The notes under the pieces: model-generated
Told to the model about the DNA's origin: nothing
The model's input: the letters and a program-made list of their open reading frames with translations, nothing else
Database searches by the model: none
Assembly: GCF_003073045.1 (NCBI RefSeq)
Contig: NC_037595.1
Coordinates: forward strand, 14,730,252-14,794,251
Length of the DNA stretch: 64,000 bases
Direction: 5' to 3'
Source of the DNA: Pomacea canaliculata
Taxonomy: Eukaryota > Mollusca > Gastropoda > Architaenioglossa > Ampullariidae
Translations under genes and position numbers: made by a program
In this document: piece after piece, positions 13,001-25,000 of the stretch
Layout of the letters: each line of letters starts with the position of its first letter
Numbering within the stretch: position 1 is the first letter of the stretch

Positions 13001-16000
13001 GAAATAGACCTGCGTTGGATGTATTAATACTTTTATTCTAAACTGCGTAGAGCTCGAGGGTGACGGAAGTAATCTGGTGGAGGTACAAGTAGCCGCAACA
13101 AGAAGTCCTGGCTGGGGACATGTCATGTGGTCTGTCATAGCTGTTCTTACGATAACTGAGTGAGGAAGACCTTGTCTCGGGACACAGTGCAAGGCAGTTC
13201 GTCCGCAGGGTTGTCCGTCGGGAGATTTCTTCGGGGACTCTGGTTTCCCCTCCCTCTCCATCATCCCTCGCTCCTCCTAGTGATGTAAACACTTTCCTCA
13301 CAAACTAACCAACTAGCCACGTGTTTTGATGCAGATGATGAGACTACTGTGTTGGTCTGATAACAAAGCTACTTTGATTCCCCATGCGTCTAGATGTCAC
13401 AGACGGACGACAGGAAGCGACTGTAGGCCAGTGTGTCGCGTCACCAGAGTAGCGTGACGCTAGACTCGCCGCACGTCTCCGCAGGTCTTGTGTGAACACA
13501 AAGACAGACACGAATTGGTCCGGCAACAAGGACAACCCTACCCAAGCAGTTCGTGGTCTGACCGAGAAACAGGTCGTTGCTGTTTATTTCCAAGCACGCT
13601 GAACTCATGACTGTGGGCCGATCCCTTTGTTGTCTGCATGATCTGCTTGTATCGCAGACGATATTGCACAATCCAGAGAGGGAATATGTATATAAATGGA
13701 CAAGTGTTGGGAAACTAGTGGCGTGAGACATTAATCCATTTATCAGAAATGATTGTCTTCCAGTACTGTGCACCCGGCCATCAAATGCCAACAACTAAAA
13801 TGGTAAGCAGAAAATTGAGACAGGCTTTCAGAAAACAACAACAACAAAACTGAGAGGGAATGTATAAAACAAGTTGAGAAGATAGATGAAAGATGAGATA
13901 ATTTCACATTGCAGCAATTAAATAAGTGAGTTTGTGTACAGTAGAAATAATAATAATCAAATAAATTATAGAGGGCTGTATTGTGCCAAGCTCACTTCTT
14001 TTTACAAAAGCTAATGTACAGTTTTATGAAATGAAAAACATCAGATGCAACAGCTGTTATACAACTTGCTATTTCTGTATGGTTCATTCTATCATAAAAC
14101 ACGCTACCAGCACAGTGCTGACACTGTTAGCAGAAAAACAAAGAGCAAGAGGAATAAGAAAGCTAAACTACAAAGATCAAAATAACAAAGATAAAGATGT
14201 GATGAAGTGTTTAACAGTGTCACCCGATAAAAGATTTATAAAGACATGGAGATCAGTTGTTATCTTGTTTGCTGGTGGTCTGCTGTGCAGTTTTTGTTGT
14301 TTTTTTTTAACTTGACACTTGAGCATTGGATCTGGATATCCTGATAAATCTTTATACTTCATATCTTCCAAAAGGTGAGGAGAGATGTCATCCCTTCAGT
14401 GTTATGTGAGCAGATAAGAATAGGGTGGAAAAGCAATATTACGTGCAAAAATTGACATAGAGATGTTATTCAGACTTGTGAATACTTGAACTATAAATTT
14501 GTCAGGTATAATTACTACTGTCTGCTCACGTGCAAAGTTCAAATGTTGCACTCCAGCTGTGCAGACTTCATGCCTTTACTTGCAGTTCACAGTGGGAGAG
14601 CAAATGTTATCAAGACTAACTTGCACAGGCAGAATAATGTTGAGGAACTGTTATACTGTACAAAACATGGCCTTCAGCAGCATGTCATTTGGAATCTTGA
14701 AACAGCCATTGTGTTCTGCCTTTTCTCTGTGAAGTCTTCCTCTTTTCCTGTGTAACATTGCCGTTAGCTCAGGTGTTGTAAAGAGAAGCAAATAGCTCAG
14801 TTTTTGAGTTTATTGGAGACTGTTTATTCGAAAGAGGACATGCTTACAAAAAGGGCAACTTACCTTTTTCCACATGTGAGTTCTGGATGAAATTCTAGTC
14901 TACATAATGTATCTGAAGCATTCATGGCATCTGTACAACACAAGACATTACTCAAAACATGGAGCCAGGCTGGTCATGGTCTCGATATGTGCATAAGGTT
15001 TTGGAATGAAGTAGAGTCTGCTCTTTAATACCAAAATCCAACACTGTGTCTGATACACTTTGGTTGATGTATGCTGCCTCACCTGTGTAATTAACTGATG
15101 TTCATTCAGTCTTAGAATTTTGAAGCCATGCTGTGACGGTTTCCTTCAGAGGCCATCTAAATTCTTGCATAAGTGAAGACTCTGTATTAATTACCACTTC
15201 ATGGGATTTAAATGAATGATAGTGATGTATGTATGGTAAGGAATATAATGTAACATATACATTGCTTTTGTTCACTCCTTAAGAGCTTGAAGGAGCTGAT
15301 ATGCTGGGGTCAGACTGGGAACTTGGGTGCTGTTGGGCGGTTGATAATAATTATGATCTTGGGGCAGAACAGCTACTAGCTGTATAAGTTTGCAATAAGA
15401 AAAACCACTAGCTGTGTTCATTTGCAATAACAATAATCACTAACTGTATAGCTTTGTAATTTACAGAATAAACTCTAATGTAATAACTTTGCAATTGACT
15501 GAATAAGCACTTATTTTTTAAATTTTTTGATAGACATTAACCTTGATCATGGTTTGGTTTTCATGAAGGCAACATCTAGGAACTGTCAGTAGAGGCTTAG
15601 GGGAAAAAATCCTTGAAGTAGTGAAAGGAACTTTGGTCAGCTTTGATTTTCAAGATGTTGTAGTCCGTGATATTGAGGTACACAAAGTCTCTTTGGTTCT
15701 AATGCACATCATTTGGAAGTATTGGACTGGACGTAACAAATGATGTAACAGATGATATGAGAATAATTGGAGATATTCTGAATATATTTTTCAGCTGCAG
15801 ACTGCTGAAGATGCTCAGATACCACATATCGTAAGCAAACAGCTTCATCATCACTACCTCCCAAAATATCGTTCAAAACAATCTTATCAGCTGCCACATG
15901 GTGAGACTGGTAAGTGTACCATAGAAGAATAAACAGCTACTTGTTATGTTTGTAGCATTCCTGAGCAACCATTTTCACCATCAATCTTGGTAACAAAAAT

Positions 16001-19000
16001 TAAACCATTGAAAAAAAAGGACAACTGTCTTTAGTGGTGCATTTTAATGACACTTGCCATAAAGGTATCAGTAGTGCATCTTAAGGGCATCTCCCATAAA
16101 ATTCTAGCATTTTGTCTGGTTTCCCTTTCCTCCATTCCTATAAGCAGTCATAAGCCTTTCTGTGTTAAGTGTTGGAGAGGTATGACATTAACTCATAAAT
16201 CTACTTGAAAGTAATAGCCAGAATCTGGTAGAAAGCATAGCCGCCTTGTTTACTGATAGGAAACTCCAGTCGATCACAACACCTGCAAGTTGCTGGTGCT
16301 TTTTCCTATTGTCATATGACATCTTTGTATTTTTTTGTGATGTAGTATATCACCAAATAAATATCTCTAGGATTAATTTCTCAATGTCCTTAGTATTGTT
16401 GACACTAGATATGATTCATTATCAGAATTGTTGTTTTGTTGACACTCATATTATCATTGTATTTCAGATGTATTTGTGTCTGTGACTTTATTTTTGTCTG
16501 TGAAATAAACTACTATCCAGTTATGCTTAATATCAGTAATGTAAAAACATATGTTGTATTTATTTTATGGTTTAATACTTTAAAAGGAAGTTACCTATAG
16601 TATTTGTATTTAGTACCAGCTGTATTGATAGAAAATTTCACATAGAAGTTTGCAGGTCTTTACGCAATTAAATGAAAGCAACTAAATGCCAGAGTAATCT
16701 GTCTACAGAATGATTATATGATCAATGCTCTATTGGATCTTGCACATTACTGCAGATATAATTGATCTGTTCCTTGTTTTAATGTAATCTGCTTTAAAGA
16801 AATTCATGCCTATGTGTGTGCAGCTTGTTCTTCTAAAGTGCAGCTCAAACATTACATTTTATTGACATCATCAATTGTTAGCATTTAAAACAATAGGTGG
16901 ACACAGACCTATGCATAACTTGTACTTTATACAGACGTCTGTAAATATATTCACATTTTTATGCGCATGACCCAGCAACAGTATTTTAAAAAGGAGTACT
17001 AAATATTAAATGAAAGAACTATGTGACCCCAAGCAATTTTGTAACTTGTTCTACAAGCTTATGCTGCAACCTTTAGTATATGGTACCAAATCTGGATTTT
17101 TCTTTTCGGTGTTTTCAGTGTCACTTGCATTCACACGCCTTAGAATGCATTGATTTGCACACACATGTGCATACACTCACTTTCTTACTAAAACACATGC
17201 ACATGCATGCATAATAATCTAAAGAAAAGAAAGAATGTTTACTTTAAAGTTAGGTGGATATCATATTGTCATGCGATACCCTATATTATTGATTTGAACA
17301 TATTATTGAAAGAGTTTGTTGGCTCTGACTTTCCATTGTAAAGATAATGTATATAAAAGTTAATCTACTTTACAGATGATGGCCAAAGCATCAGCAGTCT
17401 TTTGGATTCTGAATCCGTTTATGTGCCCCTAACCACAGGCACCCCAGCAAAAGCAGGTGCTGTGTCTGACCCTTGCCAGCCCTGTGTTCATGGTAGTACC
17501 GCTTCTCAGACATTACCTACACATACCAGTTTTATTGAGGACAGCACGCAGACTGACAACAAACTTACCCAACAAGAACAACATCAAGTGTCTCCACTAA
17601 AGACAGAGGGCAATAAGGACAAGTTTCATCCTACATTTTCTGTCTACCTTCCACACTGCTCATTAGTGAAGCCTCATCACCATACACAGCATCAAACTCT
17701 TGCTACAGCATCCAGTGAGGACTATGACATGAATTTAGGCTCGTTTTCCAGGGTCATTCCTGACCCTGAGTTTGAATCAGCACCTTGTGTCAACCTTATC
17801 CGTGAAGTGGCAGACCACAGAAGATTATCAAAAGAACAAAAAATGCGAGAAAATGCCTCACCTATCCCTCTTTCCCATTCTGGACAATCAGCTGCAAAAT
17901 CTAGCAGAATGAGAGTGAAAAGACTGGACTCAAATCGACAAGCAGAGCTGAGTAAACTGGTGAAGTGTCAGCAGAATGCTGATCGTTCGGGCCAACGTCA
18001 AGATCGACACGCTATTGCACCAAACCAAACCAGAATCTGGGGACAAGAAGGTGAGTCCTAAGCTAGTGGCTTAGAGAGAGGCTAATACTGTGTGTATCAC
18101 ATGCGAATTACATTCCCACATCACAATGCAAAGCACTGATATTTTAGACCATTCTGGCGGGTACTTTATGTGAATTTGCTATTCACACCACAGATTATGC
18201 ACAAAATGTTAGGACCTCTTGTTATTACTTTTTCATTTTTTGAATAATAATAATAACAATCGTAAATGCAAAATTTGTAAAGCTCATACTTACATTCCTA
18301 AGGAGCATGCTTTAAACGTCTAAGAACAAGAACAAAACATGGACAGCATACAAGGGACAGAAAATAACATATGAACTATAAAAGAATAAACAACTGTACT
18401 AATGAAGAATAAAATCAAATTAAAAAAAACACAAAGAGGAACCAACTAAGAAGAACTGAGAGTAACATGATACTGCAAAAGGAAGATGAGCAGGGAAGGA
18501 TGGGAAAAAGGACTAACATGGTGGGAAGATTATTAGGTGTAATGTTTACGGAAGAGATGCATTTTCAGTGCACGTTTAAAGGATTCTGTAGTGGGTGGGT
18601 GGTGGATATGGAAAGAGAGTTCTATTGTTTTGCTGCACCATAATTAAAAATCCTGTGTCCATATGTTGTTGTTCTGGTGACAAAAATGCAGACAAACACT
18701 TGTTTATTGTTTGTTTTTTTGTATTGTAGGCCACAGGGCTGCCACTGTCATTCAGGCCATGTGGCGTGGCTACAGAGCTCGGGAGTACAACATGCATGTC
18801 ATTTCAGTGAGAAAGGAGATTCGTGCTAGGAGAGCAGAAGACCACATAGTTCTCTTAAGGGCTGAGCTAGACAGGTCAGGGACACTTACTTTCTTTGGTG
18901 AATTTTATGCTTTTCATTTGTTGTTATTGTCTTAATGTGTTGAAAATTAAATCACTGAATTGATGATTGTTCAACTGGTGGCAAATATGCTTACAGACTC

Positions 19001-22000
19001 AAGAAACTCTACCATGAAGAGAAACGACTTCGGACTCTTCAGATGGAAGCAATTCGACGATTGTATAATGAGGTCAGTTGTGTCTTATTAAATAAAGCAC
19101 ATGTACCAAGCAGATAATTTAGTGCGTTGTTTTTTTTATATTGTGTCTCTGGTAACTCTTATGACTTACTTTTATTCATTTGAAGATGAAATGTTTGCAT
19201 TATCAGTGTGTATGTTTGTAAAATCCTTGTGTTCAGGTTCAGCAGCTCAAGTCACAAATGCAGAATCCCCAAAATGGCTGTACAAACAAGTTAGGCCAGC
19301 CATCTACCTTAGACAGTTTTGAAGTCACAGGTATGCAGCAGTCTGGTATGGTTTCTGTTGGACCTGGCTGTGGTACAGGGCTTTACTTCATTGACTTGCA
19401 ACGTACTGCTGAACTAGAACGCAAATGTGCCACTCTTCAGAGCCAGGCAAGTGCTGGACCAGCATTTTTAAGTGGACTCTGCAGTCTGTACACTTTAAAA
19501 CTTAGCATAGTGTGTTGTGCAGATTAGCAGATTACTGCTATCAGAGCTTTGATGTGGATTTGTGAGAAATGTAGTATTGAAAATTCTGTTTACATAAAGA
19601 CACAGTTCACACTTATTTTCTTGCTGACGTGTTACATAAAGACAGTGCAGTACTTATTTATGAATCCAATGGCTGCTATGTTTTGGTGCTAGACTGACAC
19701 AAAAAATGATTTGGCTGCAGGTTTCACAGTTGCAGGAAGTTTTGCAGTCTATGAGCTTAACCAGACATGAGGGTCTTGATCATAGCTCCCACTGTACAGC
19801 TGACACAGGTAAAGATGAGTACCTATTTAGAATAAAAGAAAATCCAAAATACAGTAAAATACCTCAAACCATGGTGTCATTTTAAAAACTTACATTTTGT
19901 AACAACTCTCCTGACTTTCCCCAAAATTGCCCTCTGTGATAAAGAAACTGTTGTAACTTAAACTACATTTGTTTTACAGAGCTTGTCCATACTGTGCATG
20001 TAATGGAGTACATATTGGATGACCATAGTCAGCCAGCCTCTATAGATACACATGGATCTTCTTGTCACTGGAGTAAGTGTCTTACCATGTGCTCCCAGGA
20101 CTTGACCGTGTTCTCATCTTTACCTGCTTGTATTCTTTTCCTTTTGTCCATCCTTGCCTGCGCTGTGGTACCCATGTCTGTTAGTGGTTCCTGCATATCT
20201 TTACCTGTCACTGTGTAATGTGAAATGGGAGGAAGTATTTCCTCTGTACTACCAAGACAAGTCTTTTTTTTGGGACAAGATAAACAAAAAAGTATTCGGA
20301 TTCTATCCTTTGCTGTTAACCAGTGTCAAGAAATGTAAGTAAGCAGAGTTTTTTGGAAATAAGACTGCTTCTGACAACTTTGTTCTCCAGCGATTTATTT
20401 TTTTTATGCTTTCTTGTTCAGCATCTTATTTGCATTATATATAGTTTTTTAATTGCATGTTGCATTCTTGTTTCTCTTAAGCTTTCTTTTGTTTTTGATT
20501 TACTGTTTATTATTGCCCTATTTTCTGTTTGTTGCCAATTTTACTTTAAGGGCTGCCATTCTTCACTGTTACATAGATTTTAGATCTGTTACTTGTTCTG
20601 TTTTCTTTTCTCTGAAACTGAGCCTCACTTTACATCCTCATCAATTCTCTTGTCTTAATTGTTTTTGTCTTACTGTACATTTGGTGTACCTTCTCTGCAT
20701 TTCAGAATGTTTAGTCGTGTGTATATCAGCCACTTCAGAACAGTGACTTATGTTCCCTCTGTCTGACCCTATGATTGCGCTGTGTTGTGACGACCTTCCT
20801 TGCCATAGGCCTCACAGAGTTCACATTTCTACTGCCTTTGTGCCACATCTCTTACATACGAGATCAGCTTCTGTCAGTGCCATCAGTTGCACTTGATCCT
20901 GTTGTTGCTACCGCCATCAGAAGTGTTGGTAGCAGCTACCATCTCCCATGTGTTTGCACACATCATGCAGTCATTGTAAACAAACAGAGACAGATTTGTT
21001 TTATTCGTGCAGGGACTAGGTGCCAGACTCCTTTGAAAAAAGGAGTAAAACTATGAATTTTTACAGTCTAATTCTAGTGACTATTACTCATGTCAACAGT
21101 GTGTCAACAGTACAGAACTCTGGTGCTTAGAGCTAGGAAACGGGATCACGCCACCCTCTCCTGCGTTTTCTATGCTGTCTTCCAGTCCGATTTCGCATCC
21201 AGTACAAACTGTCCGTGCTGTGTTTTAACTTAATTCTTTGCTGGCACCTGCCCTGATTATTGCTCTTCCTTACATCCCAGCTAGACAACTCCGTTTCTCA
21301 TCTGATGATTGTCTCCTTACTCTTCCTGTCACCAAAACAACATATGACCACAGGATTTTTAGTTATTGTGCAGCAAAACAGTGGAACTCTCTCCCTTTCC
21401 ATATCCACTACCTACCCACTATTAAATCCTTTTAACGTGCACTGAAAACGCACCTCTTCCGTAAAGATTACTCCTAACAACCTTTCCCATAATGCTAGTC
21501 CTTTTTCACACCCTTCCTTTTGCAATATCATGTTAGTCTTAGCTCTGTTTAGGACCTGCAACCACCTGTTGGGTCACATGAACAGGCCGCAACTGCCCAC
21601 AGTCATTGCACCTCTTTACTGCCTGAGGCCTTTAGCAAGTTTTTTGTCCACAAGATTCTTGACAACTGGCTGTTATCTTTCATTTATCATTATTGGTCTG
21701 CACAGAGAGTGCGATCTATCTTTGTCATGATGCTGTGTGTTTTAAGTTCACATTGTTATTATATAAAGGAGTATGCTGGCAAGTGTGAAAAGTGTCAAAA
21801 TACCAAATGCATCAGGTGGTATAAGGCAAAAAATGACAGTCCTGCAGCTGAAGAAAATTTGAATACTCTATTTTCTTTAAAATTTTTCTTAAGATGTGCT
21901 ATTCAGTATGGTTCAAATTTTGAAGAGTGACAAAGTGAATATGAAATATATCTTTCTTTGTTGCTGCATCTTACTGGCCTGCTTTATTGTCATGCATCCA

Positions 22001-25000
22001 AATGATAATGTTGGCAATGTGGCAGTCACACTTTCATGTCTTTCAGGCAGTATTCCCCACTCTCTCTCACCTTACCCTTCAGAGGAAGAAGAACTGTACT
22101 TTCGCCAAGTTCCTCATGATGGAGCACCCACCCGTCCCCGCAATCTCAGCCTACGACATCAGGGAGAGCACTCTGTGGTGTTACACTGGCTACCTTCACA
22201 AGTATTACAGCAGTCTTCTGTATATCTCAAATCACCTATCACAGGTATGGAAAACAGTGTTGAAGTTAACAGAACAGTAAATGATGTAGTACGCATTTCA
22301 GTTGCTGTTCAAGACCTTTAGAGCTGTCACGGTTGTGCACTTGTCCTGGATGCACTGTGTGCTGTACCAATGTTCTGCTCATGCTCTCCTTTGATCATGG
22401 TGGATTATTGTCGCAGCATTATTGGTGAGAATGCAATGTCAGTGGTGTCATGCTGTGGAGTGGTACACTTATGCTGGTGGTGGGGCAGAGACGGAATAAC
22501 AGGGCATGAGCATGTGTGCATGAACATTACAAAGTGCCATCAATGATCAATGTATCCTTTTGTGTCTGAATATATTGCTTTGTGTTTTCCAAATAAATAA
22601 ATATGCCTCCACATCAACTTACAAACTGTTGGAAGTCAAGGACATTACTGAGTGGACAGAGAATTGGGAGATCATGATTGGCACCACCAAGATATCCCCT
22701 CAGCTTCCTGTCTCCTGCAAACAAGGCTGTCAGCCTGAAGCTCTAGTCCAGGCACTACCACAGGCAGACACTCCAGCTTTCCAGCAGTCAGACTAGAAGA
22801 GTAATGTTTAAGCCTCAGATTGAAGAAATGAAGAGAAAAGGCTTCCAAAAACTGGCACTGCTCAAGAAACTAGCAGGTGTCTAGTTACAAGATCAATCGC
22901 ACTGATTCTGGTATTTTGTTACAATGGGAAGATCATTGTGCCTGGTGTCTTGTTATAAGGAAGGTCATCCTCTGGAGACCCCCCACAAGATCCCTGTACC
23001 CATGAAATTTGTGGACCACTATCTACACTGACAAATCACCTACAAATGAAGTCACCTACATGAAGGCAGTAGCAGCACTTTTATCTTCTTTACAGATTTG
23101 GAATCTGTGTGTAATAATAATAATGAGGATTTATTTAGCACTTTTTCAATAATTTGCTCAGAGCCCTTTACAGAAATGATAAACACTCATGATCAGGACA
23201 AGTTCACAGTGAAGTTGCCCTTCAAAAAAGATGTCTTAAGTTTGGACTTAAAGGTGGTAAGAGACTCAGAGTGGCAAAGGCTTATGGGTAATGTGTTCCA
23301 AGTTGATGGGGCTTGGTAGTAGGAAAACCTCTGTCCATACTTTTTTGTCTTAGCTAGTAGGACTCAAAGAAGCTTGGTGTCAGAAGCTGTCAGCCATGCA
23401 GAACAAACACCAGACTATATCCCACAGGACTGGCTTGTTCACAAAGCAGAGTACTAGTATCTGTGGCCAAAAGAGGTGGACCTTTGCACTTAACTCAGGG
23501 GGACAGAAAATGACCACCACACCAGTGGTTTTCGTCATCGATTGTCAAGAGACTCATTGCACAGCTGTCAAACAGAAAAAGAAAAAGAAGAAAAACAATT
23601 TTTGTTGTTGGTAACTTTATAATGAAACACAGTCTTCAATAATCACTGAATAATTCACAGATTGTATTTAGTTACCCTGATTGATATGACCTGGCAGCAG
23701 AAAATGAGTAGGAAAGATAGGTCTGACAAAGTTCAGTTCTGATGTGTACAATTTTGTGCTTTTATTCCTAGGTTACAAAATCTACATCAATGACCGGCTT
23801 AAAGGGGAGATGAGTGGGAGGAAAACTTGTGCACTGGTAACAGGCTTGAACACCAGTGAAACGTATAAGTAAGTTTATTGAGTTCTTAGTCACCTAGAAC
23901 CAGCATCTGCTGGAATAAAGACACATTTTTGGTCTCAAAGTGTTTTAAGTCTGTTGTCTTTAATCACTTCTCTATTTTGAAAGCATATTTTGAATTGGAG
24001 TTTAACACTTAAAGAACTTGTAGAAATGCATGGTTTATCTTGTAAGAATACTATTTCATTTGAACAGTTTACTATTGTTTAAATATAATTGGACTTTCAT
24101 ATGTTGCCTTACTTAATCTCTTTGATTCATAAGTTTGGTCACCAATTCTTGTTCACAGATTCTATGTAAAGGGTGTGTCTAACGAAGAAGAGTCTTTTGC
24201 AAGCAACATTGTGATGGCAAGGCTGGCGCGTGGACAGCCTATTGCTGTGAGCAGTGACAGTGACATGCCATCAGACAGTGATAAAGATGAAGATTCTGTA
24301 GAAGGACAAGACAAGCGAAGGCTACGTAAGCGAGACAGCCGAAAACATCGTAAAGTGCGCTCTCCTCGCTCAGAGAAGAAACTTCCAAAGTCCAGCTTGG
24401 AGAAAACCTTAGTAGAGGAGGAACTTGCAGCTAACCCCACAGAAAATCAAAAGACTTGTGACATTCTTACCCAGCCCAAGGTACACAAACACAGGCGAAC
24501 AAACAGCAAAGAGCAAGGGGAGCTGTCTTGCTTGCCAAAAGCCTCAGGTGTTCAAGTGATAAGTTCACAGGCATCATCCGGCCCACACACAAGAGAGATA
24601 GCCAGAACTAGTTCTGCAGCTAGCCAGTCAAGTTCTGCAGCTAGCCAGTCAAGTTCTCCACGACATCATCCTTCCAGTCCTGTGGGAGGTGAGGGGAAGT
24701 GGAAAGCTCATACAGGGAGTTCAGGGCACTTGGAGCGAAGGTCAAGTGAGAGAGGGACACAAGGCAGTGATCACAAACGAGATCTTCCTGTACCACCTAT
24801 GACCACTGGCACCCAAAGCTCACTGACTGAGACTTTCACTGTCGACAGAATGAAGTCTTTCCTCCACAAGCTTGGACTTCCATTGACAGATATACAAGCC
24901 AGCACTACAGAAGGAAGAGCTACCCCAGAAAGTTGTAGCATTAAAGGTCATCACTATAAGGGTAGCAGAGAGCCCACGTCACCTATACATGATATGACAG

